Part shown: in pieces, positions 11,985 to 23,573 of the stretch
Numbering within the stretch: position 1 is the first letter of the stretch
How the letters are laid out: each line of letters begins with the position of its first letter
Assembly: GCA_963966185.1 (NCBI GenBank)
Contig: CAWZYM010000270.1
Coordinates: 43,501 to 107,500 of the forward strand
DNA length: 64,000 nt
Source: Rhabditoides inermis
Taxonomy: Eukaryota; Nematoda; Chromadorea; Rhabditida; Rhabditidae
Direction: 5' to 3'
Translations under genes and position numbers: made by a program
Notes under the pieces: model-generated
Told to the model about the DNA's origin: nothing
Seen by the model: only the letters and a program-made list of their open reading frames with translations
Databases searched by the model: none

Positions 11985-12152
11985 TTACTTTCCGACTTCT
12001 CGGAATCCGTTGCTCTTATGCGATTGCTCGATGAAAAATCTGCCATCCGGATCGACACTCAATAGGTCGCTATACACTGTCTCGTCTGGTACGGCCGCCG
12101 TGTCCTTTTTTATATTTCTCTTCGTTTCGTGTCGTTTGAACTTCCTGTCTTC
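11985..12152 (-). CDS. Probable terminal exon of an unrecognised gene
   Basis: Downstream of an acceptor-like TTCTCAG the minus strand is open for 55 codons to a TAA. It opens with a very basic stretch (EDRKFKRHETKRNIKKD) and continues with an acidic to neutral tail (VYSDLLSVDPDGRFFIEQ). The composition looks coding, but the frame is closed just upstream, so earlier exons are required and I could not find them; the small plus-strand ORFs and the foldback element occupy that side. Function unknown. Confidence 0.4.
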   Translation of the reverse strand, partial: EDRKFKRHETKRNIKKDTAAVPDETVYSDLLSVDPDGRFFIEQSHKSNGFREVGK

Positions 12153-12214
12153 CTGAGAAGTGAGACAAAATAATCATCTGGGGGAAAGTTGGCGGCAAGA
12201 CGTCGCACCGCATC

Positions 12215-12403
12215 ATGATCACTCGGCTGCTTATTGGTGTTGCGGTATTTGGAGGTGTTGGTATATCTTCGCGACAGGTGGCGACCGAGCGTGCTCGTCT
12301 GCTGGGACACGTGCTGCGGAGAGGATACGACCGCATTGTGGAGCAGCCCGCAAAAGCGACTCAGCAGCCTCACTGGAAGACGAAGAGCGGCCGCGTGACG
12401 TGA
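12215..12403 (+). CDS. Small ORF with N-terminal hydrophobic segment
   Basis: A 62-codon ORF starting ITRLLIGVAVFGGVGISSRQ after Met (signal peptide, membrane anchor or mitochondrial presequence) and continuing as a basic segment rich in Arg and Gln. GC-biased third positions suggest real coding. It ends at a TGA that is in frame with the next small ORF only six bases further on, so the two may form one product or two cistrons. Not recognised as a known family. Confidence 0.45.
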   Translation: MITRLLIGVAVFGGVGISSRQVATERARLLGHVLRRGYDRIVEQPAKATQQPHWKTKSGRVT

Positions 12404-12409
12404 ACGAAG

Positions 12410-12568
12410 ATGGTGCACGCCGACATCGAGAAGGTCATCAAAGTTCAACTGCACATCAGCGCGCGAGACGAGGAGTTGCGAGCCGCGTGGCAGCATAGCC
12501 GTGCGGGCTACCTGGAGGGCATCGCGCACGACCACAGCAAGTGGTCGTCACTGGTTTCAGCGATTTAG
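12410..12568 (+). CDS. Small ORF directly downstream and in the same frame
   Basis: A 52-residue ORF opening MVHADIEKVIKVQLHISARD and containing AAWQHSRAGYLEGIAHDHSK, with a helical, charged composition and GC-ending codons like the preceding ORF. Only TGA ACG AAG separates it from that ORF, in the same frame. It could be a second cistron, the C-terminal half of one protein interrupted by a stop, or a readthrough product. No family recognised. Confidence 0.4.
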   Translation: MVHADIEKVIKVQLHISARDEELRAAWQHSRAGYLEGIAHDHSKWSSLVSAI

Positions 12569-12584
12569 CCGGCTGAGGACGTCC

Positions 12585-13131
12585 TTTTGACATTCACCGT
12601 ATAGACTACCCATGGAAATGACCTGTCAACAACAGCAGCGTGGCCGAATGGTTAGTGAGTTGGAAAGTTAGAAATGACAGTCGATGCGATATCGTTGCGA
12701 TGCCGCTATGCGGCAAAGTTTTTGCGGTTTTTGGCGGTTCTCTTTTTCATCATATGTCCTATTGCCCTGACACTCGTCCCATTAATATTTGTGCCCTGTT
12801 TGACACACGTAAAGGTGTGAAGGAGGGAGGGAGAGATGTGGAGAGATGTAGAGAGTAGAGAGGTGATGTAGAGCGATCTACTGTATGACTTTCTATATGT
12901 TCTATGCCGACATGTTCTTTTACATCCCATTTGCAGATTTGCACAAACATTAATGAAACAAGTGTCAAGGGCAATAGGGTGATGGAAAAGAGAACCGGCC
13001 AAAACCGCAAAACTTTTGCCGCATAGCGGCATCGATGGTCATTTCTAACTTTCCAACTCATTATCCAATCGGCCACGATGCTGTTGTTCACAGCTCATTT
13101 CCATGGGTAGTCTATTCGGTGAATGTCAAAA
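12585..13131. mobile_element. Long imperfect foldback element
   Basis: About 550 bases whose ends are inverted copies. The left arm starts TTTTGACATTCACCGTATAG and runs through ACTACCCATGGAAATGA and GGCCGAATGGTTAGTGAGTT; the right arm carries the reverse complement of the same series, ending at GTGAATGTCAAAA. The arms extend roughly 190 bases inward, including the CCGCTATGCGGC motif. No ORF has transposase character, so this is MITE-like. Confidence 0.7.
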
Positions 13132-13615
13132 TTTATTTCAAACTACTATCCCGGAGAAGTTATGCTCATGGCCGTCGCAGATACTGGGACAAGACTCGGA
13201 ATCAGCATGAAAAAAAACTGTGTATATGGCCATGTTTTCATAACAATCCGCCAAGACGGATGCGCAAGCTGCCCGTATCAGCCTCGAATCGGCTCTCAGT
13301 ATATTTGAGACAGATCATAATAAGAATAATAGTTTATCCATATTGTATCAATCATCAAACAGCACAAACATCCTAGTACCGGTTAAGAACAAAGGGTAGT
13401 TTGGTAGAGTGATGACTGCGACAGAACACCCAAACGTGTATAGAAAAGTGTCTAGATCATCGCAGACGTGACGTGGTCGTATCCGTTTGTATCACGCATT
13501 CGTTGAATTAGTCGATTGCACCGCGAGTTCTCACTTCCTTGCTCACGCTCACACGTCATCTCGTATCGTGACGTCATATCAATTTGTTGACTAGTATATA
13601 TCAGTCTCGCACTTC

Positions 13616-13774
13616 ATGTCTATCGGAGCGAACTCTATGGTATTCACGTCAGTATTCTCGTCTCTTTCTTTGTTCACCAGTCTACTTGTCGATAATCGAT
13701 ACTTTGATCGACTTGTCTTGTCCGCTGCACTCTCGGCGGTGTGTGTATGTGTGTTTCGGGAAGATCAAGGGTAG
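13616..13774 (+). CDS. Possible small ORF behind a TATA-like box
   Basis: A 52-codon ORF preceded by CTAGTATATATCAGTCTC at about 13591-13608, which could be a TATA box with initiator, and by TGACGTCA (CRE-like) near 13569. The peptide has a hydrophobic start and an alternating Val-Cys segment near the end. There is no family match, and a chance ORF is quite possible. Confidence 0.2.
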   Translation: MSIGANSMVFTSVFSSLSLFTSLLVDNRYFDRLVLSAALSAVCVCVFREDQG

Positions 13775-13828
13775 ATAGTTTATATGATAAAATATGAGTC
13801 TTCAAAAAAAAGTATAAAGTATTTATTT

Positions 13829-13925
13829 CCAGAATCAAAGACAGATGTGACAGGTTATATCAGACGTAGATAGGTCTGATATAACCTGGTCCTCCTAATT
13901 TTTCGACTAGAGTCTTTATGGGTTA
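13829..13925. repeat. Hairpin-bearing repeat, second copy at 36907
   Basis: TTCCAGAATCAAAGACAGATGTGAC is shared with 36907-36931. In this copy it is followed by a perfect 14-base inverted repeat (13852-13865 and 13874-13887, AGGTTATATCAGAC and its complement) with an 8-base loop, then GGTCCTCCTAAT. GGTCCTCCTA is also part of the SINE ends at 14262 and 32753. Confidence 0.6.
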
Positions 13926-13938
13926 AGGAAATCAGTCT

Positions 13939-16283
13939 TCATAAACGTCTCGAAGTTGTTACAAAAGCGGTAGAATTATTTGGACGTTCGCATCGGAACG
14001 CTGCGACGATGACTTTGTGTAGACTTCGAGTACGGATGAGGACAATGAAGAAGTTTATGATGACCTGAAAACATGCAATATAAACCATTCACAAACGATG
14101 AACTTACTCGGAGTACGAATGTTATGATGTACACTGACGGATTTTGTTCAATGATTGGTATGTGAAGATAATGTAGAACATCGGGGATGAAGTTCAAGGT
14201 GAAAGAAGTGAGAATAGTCATGCCTGTAACCAATGTTGTTACATATGTTTTTTTTGTTTGTTAAGCCGGTTTGATCCGGGGTCCTCCTAATCAAAAAAAC
14301 AGATAATCGAGAACAGGAGTTAAAAGATTACGACCACCTTGAAAAAACCGACTACATCATCGTTGATGATGTTGTACAGTAAATGTGCTAAATAGTTTTT
14401 GAGCAAGAGAGATTTTTCATTAGCGAGAATAAATAGAGTGAGTGAACGACATAGTCATAGACAAACGCTCAACTGCAATAAAGAAGTTCAAAGACACCGT
14501 GGCGATTTTTTTTCGATTAGAAGTATTTTTGAAATTATATTAACCTAACACAATTGCATTTTGATCGAAAGATTGACGGTACTGCATTACTTTCATTTTG
14601 CAACTGCCTGAGATGCAAAAGATTTTTTCATAAAACTGGGACGCGTAAATCAACTTTCTTCTTTCACTTGCTACATTGCTCAATACATGTGTGCTGCGTA
14701 GTGGCACGAAGCTCGCGGGTTCGGTTCCTATTCACGCCAAAAAAAATGTTCTTGCGTGTTTTAGAAGTTGTGGCGGGTAATGGCAGAAATGAGTAGGCAT
14801 TGTGCTTTTGAAAACTGTACTACTGGCAAGCTGCAAGTTTCGAAATTTATTATATTATGGAAAAATAGGCGGAGTCTACTTTGAAACGTAAACAAGTAAA
14901 CTTCACAATCTTGAATCATTCAACTACACACTGTTTCACTGAAAGTGACAGAGAAGATGGAACCTCGACCGCGAGAATGACACTCGTTTCTCTTGAGACT
15001 GCGCAACGATGTGAGAACGCGCACACAGAGACCGCTCATCTTGCCAATCGTGAATCGACTGTCAGATGCGTGCACGAACACCAAACAGGAGCCAGCCAAT
15101 GGACTAGCGGGAGATTAAGGCGGATGGCGCACGAAAGGTGTCGAATTGAACGAAGTACAGCGGCGTTTATGGACAACTGTTAGTACTGTTTATCCGCGAC
15201 GAATCAGTTTCGTGAACTCCGTGAATTTTTCGGAATTTCACACTCTCTTACTTTTGAAAAAAGAGTTCATGTGATAATCAAAAAAATTTTTGTCGTTTTT
15301 CTGGAACGAAACGAGAACATTGTGATCATTTTTTTTATATATCATAACATACTTCAATTTCAAAACGTACCTATTGTTTTTGTGAAGTACATGAATTGTT
15401 TTCCAAGTTTGTTTGATCGTTTTTGTGAGTTCTAAAACAAGGGGTGAAAATTACAATGTGTGTGATAATACCTTGTAAAACAAAATCGTATTCACATAAA
15501 GTAAACAACTCATGATGACGCAGCACATGTTACTTATAACTTTGTATTCAGTAAACGCCTGAAACGTGAAGTGATTGTGTATGAGTTACATATATGGTAC
15601 TCACTGGCACATTTACAACCATTAAAAAACAGTACGAGTCCACCAAGCTAGTTTCAAAGTACAAAACGAGAGTATTCACGGCAGTAGTTGTTAAGCTTAC
15701 GGCAACAGGTACTGTAAACAAATGTTTTATTAAAAATTGTAATCATTCTTACCTGTGATCAAAATTGTAGTTATTTTTTTACTGTAAGCAATGTATTTGA
15801 AGGGAAGCAGTACGGCGCAAAATCGGAATCAGTTTCAATTAGTATGAGTGAAAAAATGAAAAAAACCTATCTATAGATATTACTAATACAGCGAAGGAAT
15901 CAAGTTGCCAAGAAATTTCTTTGAGAAAAAAGTAGCCTTGAAAAGCACAGTCTTTCCGAAGGACGTATTTCACCGCTGAATGATTCCAACACATCACCTA
16001 CACGTGTTTTTCTCTTACGTTTTTCAAATCTCAACAATCTGTCCACACCTGACCAAAATGTGCTCAGACCTACTAAACAGTCGACAAATATCGCAAATGT
16101 CATCATGGCTGATCCTTTCTGAAAAAAAACTGTTCATCAAATACACAAATTATTTTAACGAACGGTGTTGCTTTGCAAAAAAAGAATGAGAAGAGAGGCA
16201 GTAAGGACAGTCATAATCGCCCCACCAACTGTATAAATCATTACAATATTGTGCAAAGAAGACGGCCAGTATTCCAGATCCAT
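13939..16283 (-). CDS. Seven-transmembrane chemoreceptor, middle unresolved
   Basis: Readable exons, downwards: 16283-16164 (Met, then TM1 with MIYTVGGAIMTVLTASLLIL), 16118-16019 (TM2, FAIFVDCLVGLSTFW), 15975-15867 (CAFQGYFF, TM3, LVISID), 15781-15753 (a 29-base exon), 15711 to about 15635 (TM4, VAVSLTTTAVNTLVLYF), then after a gap 14223-14108 (TM6-loop, TSFTLNFIPDVLHYL and SVYIITFVLR) and 14064-13939 (VIINFFIVLIRTRSL and tail to TGA). All stated phases join. The TM5 region between about 15635 and 14224 could not be read and contains SINE-like debris, so the gene may be interrupted. It is a nematode chemosensory GPCR; the family is not assigned. Confidence 0.65.
14258..14330. repeat. SINE end fragment
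   Basis: AAGCCGGTTTGATCCGGGGT followed by CCTCCTAATC and CGAGAACA matches the tail of the tRNA-derived SINE at 32736-33008. Only the tail is recognisable here. Confidence 0.5.
14690..15183. other. Repeat debris inside the receptor interval
   Basis: GCGGGTTCGGTTCC at about 14728 is a pol III B-box-like motif from a tRNA-derived repeat. A 100-codon plus-strand ORF at 14881-15183 has no coding character or splice context. This material may be what interrupts the receptor on the minus strand. Confidence 0.35.
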
Positions 16284-17054
16284 CGCCAACAACTGATCTC
16301 TGAATTGAGAATTAATGTTTCAATTGAGAAAAATATAGCTGGTGGTTGAAACTAAACTTTTTATTCCCGCCCATTGTGTTCAGAAAACCGGAACTACAAG
16401 CAACAAGAAAAGAAATACAATCTTTGAGTGTTTTTTTGTTTTGTTTTGTTTTCAATCCGTTTGATAGCGACACGTGCCTATATCAACACATACATTCTGT
16501 GATACAAAAAGTAGAAGTGAATCAAAATAGGTTTTTTATCGTGTTAAAGATACGGTACCTATTTCAGACGATTCTTGATCGTTTTTGCGTCCCAAAACGG
16601 TTATTTGAGTACATGTTACACCAAGTTTCTACGAGTGCGCAGTGAACAGAAACGATCAGCAGACCGCTCTGAACGCATATGTTCTATTGCCAGCCACTCT
16701 GCACTCTCTTCTCTTTGCGTGCTCTCTCGCACTTTCTCGCATGTGCCGTCTGCAAAGAGCCGATGCAGCCGAGGAGCATGCAAAAAACCGAACAGACACT
16801 GTTACTTAAAATTAAGACAAACTAGAAACCATGCAAAATAGCATGATGAGCACTTGCATCCGGTTTGAAAAAAAGAGAGAAAAAAACGTGAAATTGTAAC
16901 ATAAAACATGGAATGTTGACTGACTACAGTCTACATGAAGGTTATGTTCTAGGAAAGAACTTACAGTTGAATGATTCACATACTTTATTATAGAAGGGGT
17001 CGGATAGTGAGTTTCAAAGCATTTGAATTCTGTTGAAATATTACCGTTCAAAGG
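16284..17054. other. Upstream region of the receptor, no gene
   Basis: AT-rich, with T and A runs. Nothing with splice-supported coding character on either strand. Confidence 0.4.
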
Positions 17055-17401
17055 TTAAAGAAGAACTCCGGGGAATCTCGCCCGCTGTTAAAATAATCGC
17101 GCCTCGAACAGACTGTTTAGAATTACTGTGCGCGGAACAGATACCGGCTGGCAGCAAGTGCGATAGAGAGTGTGCAATCGCAGAGACGTAGACGGTTAGA
17201 ATGCCAATGGCTAAGAGGTCATAGGCGCGTTTTCACATTTGTTCTAGTATTTGTCGCTAGGAAGGGTATGCAAGTAATTTAATCTGCACATCTGTTCACA
17301 CTAGTGAAACAGGAAACTGATATTTGGAATACTAACAGACGAGTTTCCGTGATTGGCACTCACTACAATATTCCCCGGAGTTCTTCTTTAAAGGTAGTGT
17401 A
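17055..17401. mobile_element. TTAA-bounded MITE, element 1
   Basis: Terminal inverted repeats TTAAAGAAGAACTCCGGGGA (left, from 17055) and its complement ending in TTAA at 17398-17401. It is 347 bases long with no coding capacity. TTAA termini suggest a piggyBac-type or other TTAA-targeting transposase. Confidence 0.75.
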
Positions 17402-17936
17402 CCCTCTGATTCTGATTGCATGAGTTGTTGTTACCAGTTTATTGCTCATTATTTGTTAGTTGTAATTCCATAACATGATAATTGAAATTTCAAAAAATTA
17501 AAACCTTTAAAACAATAAAAAATTAATTTAAACGTTTGACATTTACCGGAAAATGTAAGCAGTTTTAACCACGCCCGCAAACTTATGTTCACCAACTGCG
17601 GTTACATCACCCCACTGACCGGAGTGATTCGTTTGTTTCGCACGCAAAATGCGTTCTAATGGTTTTGTGGTTTGTATTTGATGTTCAATTCACATTCAAA
17701 AATCAAAATAAACTTGAGAACAATGTATATTAACAATATTAAACATATTTGTCAAATTTTCATAAAATCGAAGTTTTCATGTTTCTTTCACGTTAAAAGC
17801 TTATTTGCATAAGGTTAAAGATATTTTCAAGGGATAGTATATTGACCAATTATTTTTTTTATTAATGAGATTGAACAAATAAACAACACAAATTGCAAAT
17901 TTGAAGTCATGCGGTCAGAGGGTACACTACCTTTAA
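17398..17936. mobile_element. TTAA-bounded MITE, element 2
   Basis: Terminal inverted repeats TTAAAGGTAGTGTACCCTCT (left) and AGAGGGTACACTACCTTTAA (right, ending 17936). It is 539 bases, AT-rich and non-coding. Its left TTAA is the right TTAA of element 1, so two different TTAA elements sit end to end. Confidence 0.75.
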
Positions 17937-18414
17937 ACTACCTTTAATCAAGGCACGCTCAAATCGAATAATGATTTTCTGAGTACTTATCTGACAAGAA
18001 ATTTACAGGCCTACTAGTTGTAGCTTACGTTACATATTTCTGATGTAACTAGAGCACTGCGTGTGCAGCAATAACTCATGTCGCCGCGCTGGTTTGTTCA
18101 CTCACCTACCTCTAACAATTACAACTTCTCGTCTTACAAACATTAGAGCAACGGCTGATTCTAAATGATGTGGCGAACATGCATAGAGTGACCACAAACT
18201 CTACATACCTTGACTTTCATGGCATTTTCATCCACCGACTCGTTCTTGCGCATATAATGGGTATTACGTGTCATTGTATTTGTTTCTCTTATAGATAAAG
18301 TCATAGAAAATTGTGTATAGTTTGAAAGAACTTGAAGCGAGATACAGCAAGTCCGCATTTGAGTACAGATTGAGATTGATGCATTGTTGTCGGGCGCTCG
18401 GGTGTCAGACAATT
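17937..18414. other. No gene recognised
   Basis: Spacer with short ORFs on both strands lacking splice or family support. Confidence 0.4.
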
Positions 18415-18485
18415 AGGATCGGCGCAAAGCGCCGATCGTTTGGGTCCTATACAGCGGCGCGCAGAGCCGCTCGGACCGCAGGGCC
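18415..18485. other. GC-rich double hairpin segment
   Basis: Two perfect stems in a row: GATCGGCGC AAA GCGCCGATC (about 18417-18437) and AGCGGC GCGCAGA GCCGCT (about 18454-18472), in an AT-rich neighbourhood. It could be a structured RNA or the core of a repeat; no second copy was seen in this window. Confidence 0.4.
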
Positions 18486-18616
18486 GCCAAAATTGCTTGT
18501 AAATCGTTCAAATAATAAATGTTTCAGAGTTGTATCGTGATATTGTCTCTAAATCGCCCGTTGAACAACTATAAACCAAACCAAAACATGAAACAATAGT
18601 AATTTATCAATAAGGG

Positions 18617-19887
<1,271 letters not shown>

Positions 19888-20245
19888 ATCTCAAGATGCA
19901 ATGGCAACTTGTCTTGAACACTAGATATATAAAAACTTTCTCACATTCAAGATGATCGATTAGTGAAAAAGAAGGACGATTTTCTGTTGCTTTCGAATGT
20001 TGTCACTCGCTGTTGCAAAATTTTATTTTAAATTTAAAGTTGGGGCCGCCACGACTTACATTCTGTTTAACGCTTCAAAACTGCAGATTGCGCGGAAAAG
20101 ACGTGAGCCCAGATGAACGAAGAGCGATAACTTCCTGTGTGGCTCAAATCTGTGTGCGTCGTTATGACGCGGACCTCGCCGGTTCGAGTCCTGTCTACGG
20201 CAAATGTTTTGCATGCGTGGTAATACGCGTTCAAGAGAGCTAGTT
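19888..20245 (+). repeat. Dispersed repeat family S1, copy 2
   Basis: Aligns with 9440-9790 and 41383-41745. It contains GACCTCGCCGGTTCGAGTCC (B box) and GCAAATGTTTTGCATGCGTG. GTGGCTCAAATC about 50 bases before the B box may be a decayed A box. Confidence 0.65.
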
Positions 20246-20973
20246 GCAGTTTGCAGTCGTCACTGTTCCTCCAAACTATGATATTAGAAAATATGTTTAG
20301 CATGAGTAATACCTCAAAATGCAAAGTGCTGGTATGGAAAAAACCCGGATAAGATGAAACTATTCGAAAAAAAATACAACACTCAAACACGCAACGACAA
20401 AAAAGTATGGCAGAATATTGTAAATCAATAAAATTAACATGCTACTGGGGGGAGATGACGGAAGTACGTAAGAGAATGAGATAAAGAGAGAAATATACTT
20501 TTGCACAATTGACATGGGCTCACTTGTCAGCATAAGTAGGCTAACCGTCATATCTTTGAATAAAACCGATAAGCAATCATAAACTTTTTTAACCAGCTCG
20601 ACTATTTCTAGATGTACAAGTGACTAGCTGACTAGCAACTTCGTCGCTGCTGTTCCTTCAATGTGAAAACCACAAAATTTTACTGTTAAAGAATGAAAAA
20701 TCATATTATTCATATTGTTCATTGAAAACCGATGTACCATATTAGAAAATCTACGGTAAGAGTCACAACTTTATACATTAGTCACTATGAAACCCAAATT
20801 GTAGTCAGGGAAACACATTATCACGCTGATTTACTTCCATTCTTGTTGATGTAGGCACGCTTCGCTTATCAACAAAATGAGAACAAACGGAAAGAACAAA
20901 CAAAAAATCGTATTTATCATTGTGTTGCTTTTAGTTCCGGTTCTTTGAACAGACTTTTGGCAATTAGAGTTTT

Positions 20974-21011
<38 letters not shown>

Positions 21012-22129
21012 CTTTCTCACTTCCCGTTCCAATTACTTTCAGTTTGAGTTCTAGAGTACACTACGATCAGTTTCAATCACAGCCTATATCACGTCTTGTT
21101 CAACACACGTACTTTGCTTTTAGTTTGAGCACAGGTTTCATTACTTGTACTTTGACTCACAGAGTGTAGTGTACTCTCGCAGTTTTAATCACAGGTCAAA
21201 TTACATCTAGTTTTAATCACAGGATATGTTACTTTCATTAAAAATGACAAGTTTTGTCACTTCTAAAAATGATATACATTTATCTAGTTTAGTACGCGGA
21301 TACTGTGAGTCATAACAATGTAACATAGAACAAATAACACCGGAAATATAACAATATAGTTTGACAAACAATGAGTGGGAGGGGGGTGAGAGTGGGATGA
21401 TGAGGAAAAAGAAAAAGAGATAGAGAGTGCGAGCTAGCCAGAGAGTTCGTGATGTCTAAACTCGCAAATTGCGCCAAGGTCAAAACCGCTGAGCGCGAAT
21501 TTGAAAGACGCTGCGTTTTCGAGATATACGCGCCTGAAGCGCGCGGTTTGGTGCGAGCGCGGCACAGAAATCAAACAGAGAGAAGGTCAGATAGTTGAGG
21601 CTCCGCCCACTTTTTGGCTTACATAATATAGATTTTGTATAATAATGTGTGACTCGGAAAAAACGCCATCTTAAAGCACTACTAGATGTAACTTTCGCGA
21701 CAAGTTCAACGGTGTGCGTCTTTTGAGACGGCGTGATGCCGTAAAAAATTGTGCCATCTAAGCCACGCCCCTCGACATCCCTACTTACGTTTTGTACTTT
21801 CTAACGAACTTGGTAGACAATTATTGTTTGCTCATTAGCTCATGACTGTAGATGTGCCAGTGAGTACCACTTGTATGTATTTTACACAAAAAGCTCACGT
21901 TTTCAGGAAATTACTAGTTACAAAGAACAAAGTCATATGTAATATGTGCTGCGTTATCATGAGTAGTTTACTATGAATCAGTACGATTTCGTTTTATAAA
22001 GTAGTACCAAAAACTCTTTTTTTACTACTTGTTTTGTAGAACTCACAAAAAACGATCGAAGAAACTCGGAAAACCTTTCATGTATTTCACAAAAACAATA
22101 GGTACGTTTCGAAACGAAGTTTTTTTGTT
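20246..22129. other. No gene recognised; CT microsatellite
   Basis: Contains (CT)n at about 20979-21008 and a short run of imperfect repeats around AGTTTTAATCACAGG (21180-21230). No coding exon is supported on either strand. Confidence 0.4.
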
Positions 22130-23320
22130 AAATTGTGAAAGACAAGGTTTGCGTGGTCGGTGCAGTATGTACCTTACTTTTTTAGAGTAGGTACAATGGC
22201 TATCTTGTCTAATTTTTTCCAGACATAATTTCACCGCATTAGCCAAACTATTGATTCAGGTGAGACCCGCAAATCGCTTTGAAAAAACCCAGAAGAGTCA
22301 CAACTCAATGATTGAAAATGAATCTGCGCAGGTATATGTAGTTGGGAGAAGAAAAAACTGGTTGCTACTCGATTTTTCGAAACAGTGAAAACTAAATGTA
22401 TACTTTTTTCACCATGTGTTCGTGTATACTATATAGAAAAAAGAAAAAAAACGCAAAAAATAGAGTGCTCACGGCAAATGTGATTGAATACGGAAACAAA
22501 CAAACACAAAAATATGATAAAGAGATAGCACAGGTGAGAACTCATTTAATTTCGATAGAAGGGAACAAATGGGAATCATCTAGGATGTACGCGTTCTTTG
22601 TTTGATGTTTCGCAGATAAGATATTTTAGTTGAGGAGTGTGTTCCATAATGCAAAAACCCTACTGAAAAAAACGTGCTGCTTTTTGAAGTTGTGTCAAAG
22701 CAAGAAATCAGGCGCCACTCATGAGAAACACGAGACCGGGAAGGTACAATGTTGAAGACGCCAGAATTTTCTAGGGCTAGGCTAGTGCGATTAGTCATAA
22801 CCTTAAGAATATATTCATCGACAGGCGTTATCGACAAATCACAACTGAAACATGAAAAAATAATGACAAAAATGCCTTGCTCGACCTCAAAACTCGGTAC
22901 CTTCTATACTTCTCAACTCAATGAAGGTTAGTTTGTACTGATTGTCTCACTTGAGGAAATGAAATTTCAATTCATATGATTCGTACAATCTTGATTTTAT
23001 TGAATGAAAGACTTGATTGCACTCGTGTATAATGTTGAACGCGAAAAAAAAGAAAAGCGTGGTAACAAGACTACTGTAATTTCTGTTCTATATCCCGTGA
23101 TGAGCATGCCAAACTTTAACATTTCATGAACTACGAAGTGTCAAGATCACCATGAGAATGACATCCTCAAACATAAATAACTGTTACTCTACACTTACAC
23201 TACAGTAAAGCGATAAGAAATTTTCACTAAACTCATAGAAGAACATCCACTAGTTTTGAAATTTGAAATGACTGCGAACCGGTCGCTTACCAAGAAAAAA
23301 TGTAATACACCAGAAAGATG
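22130..23320 (+). repeat. Dispersed repeat family R2, longest copy
   Basis: The first 690 or so bases (GCGTGGTCGGTGCAGTATGT through GAATATATTCATCGA) recur at 24408-25083. The remaining 490 bases (GCGTTATCGACAAATC onward) recur at 9895-10385. This copy joins both parts, so it is the nearest thing to a full element. No transposase or RT is readable in it, and no clear terminal repeats were found. Confidence 0.75.
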
Positions 23321-23459
23321 CGTCACACATGAAATGCCTGTGTACAATGACAATGTAGGGGCAGCAGTGGAGCACTAGATGGTATGGTTCTAGAAAACCA
23401 GTAATGAGAATCCACGATGACGGTGTGTCTTCTGGCTAGCGGCTAACAAAATGTCAGGA

Positions 23460-23573
23460 TGGTCGCCAACCCACCGCGGTAGCGGAACTTTTTTTCGGCC
23501 CGCTGGCGGCATCGAACCCGCGACCTTTCGGTTGAGAGCCGCGCGCACATCCACTGCGCTACCGCCGCGCGAG
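23460..23573 (-). repeat. tRNA-derived element or pseudo-tRNA
   Basis: On the minus strand GGCGGTAGCGCAGTGGATGT (A-box region, with a GCGC/GCGC D stem) is followed by GTCGCGGGTTCGATGCCGCC, which holds a canonical B box. GGCGG at the start can pair with CCGCC at the end. The anticodon arm is not a clean 5-base stem, so I call it a tRNA-derived repeat rather than a functional gene. Confidence 0.5.

Noticed and set aside
12389..12409. A 15-nt GT...AG string spanning the TGA at 12401, suggesting a micro-intron
   Set aside because: It is shorter than any plausible nematode intron; two separate ORFs, readthrough or a mutation are simpler.
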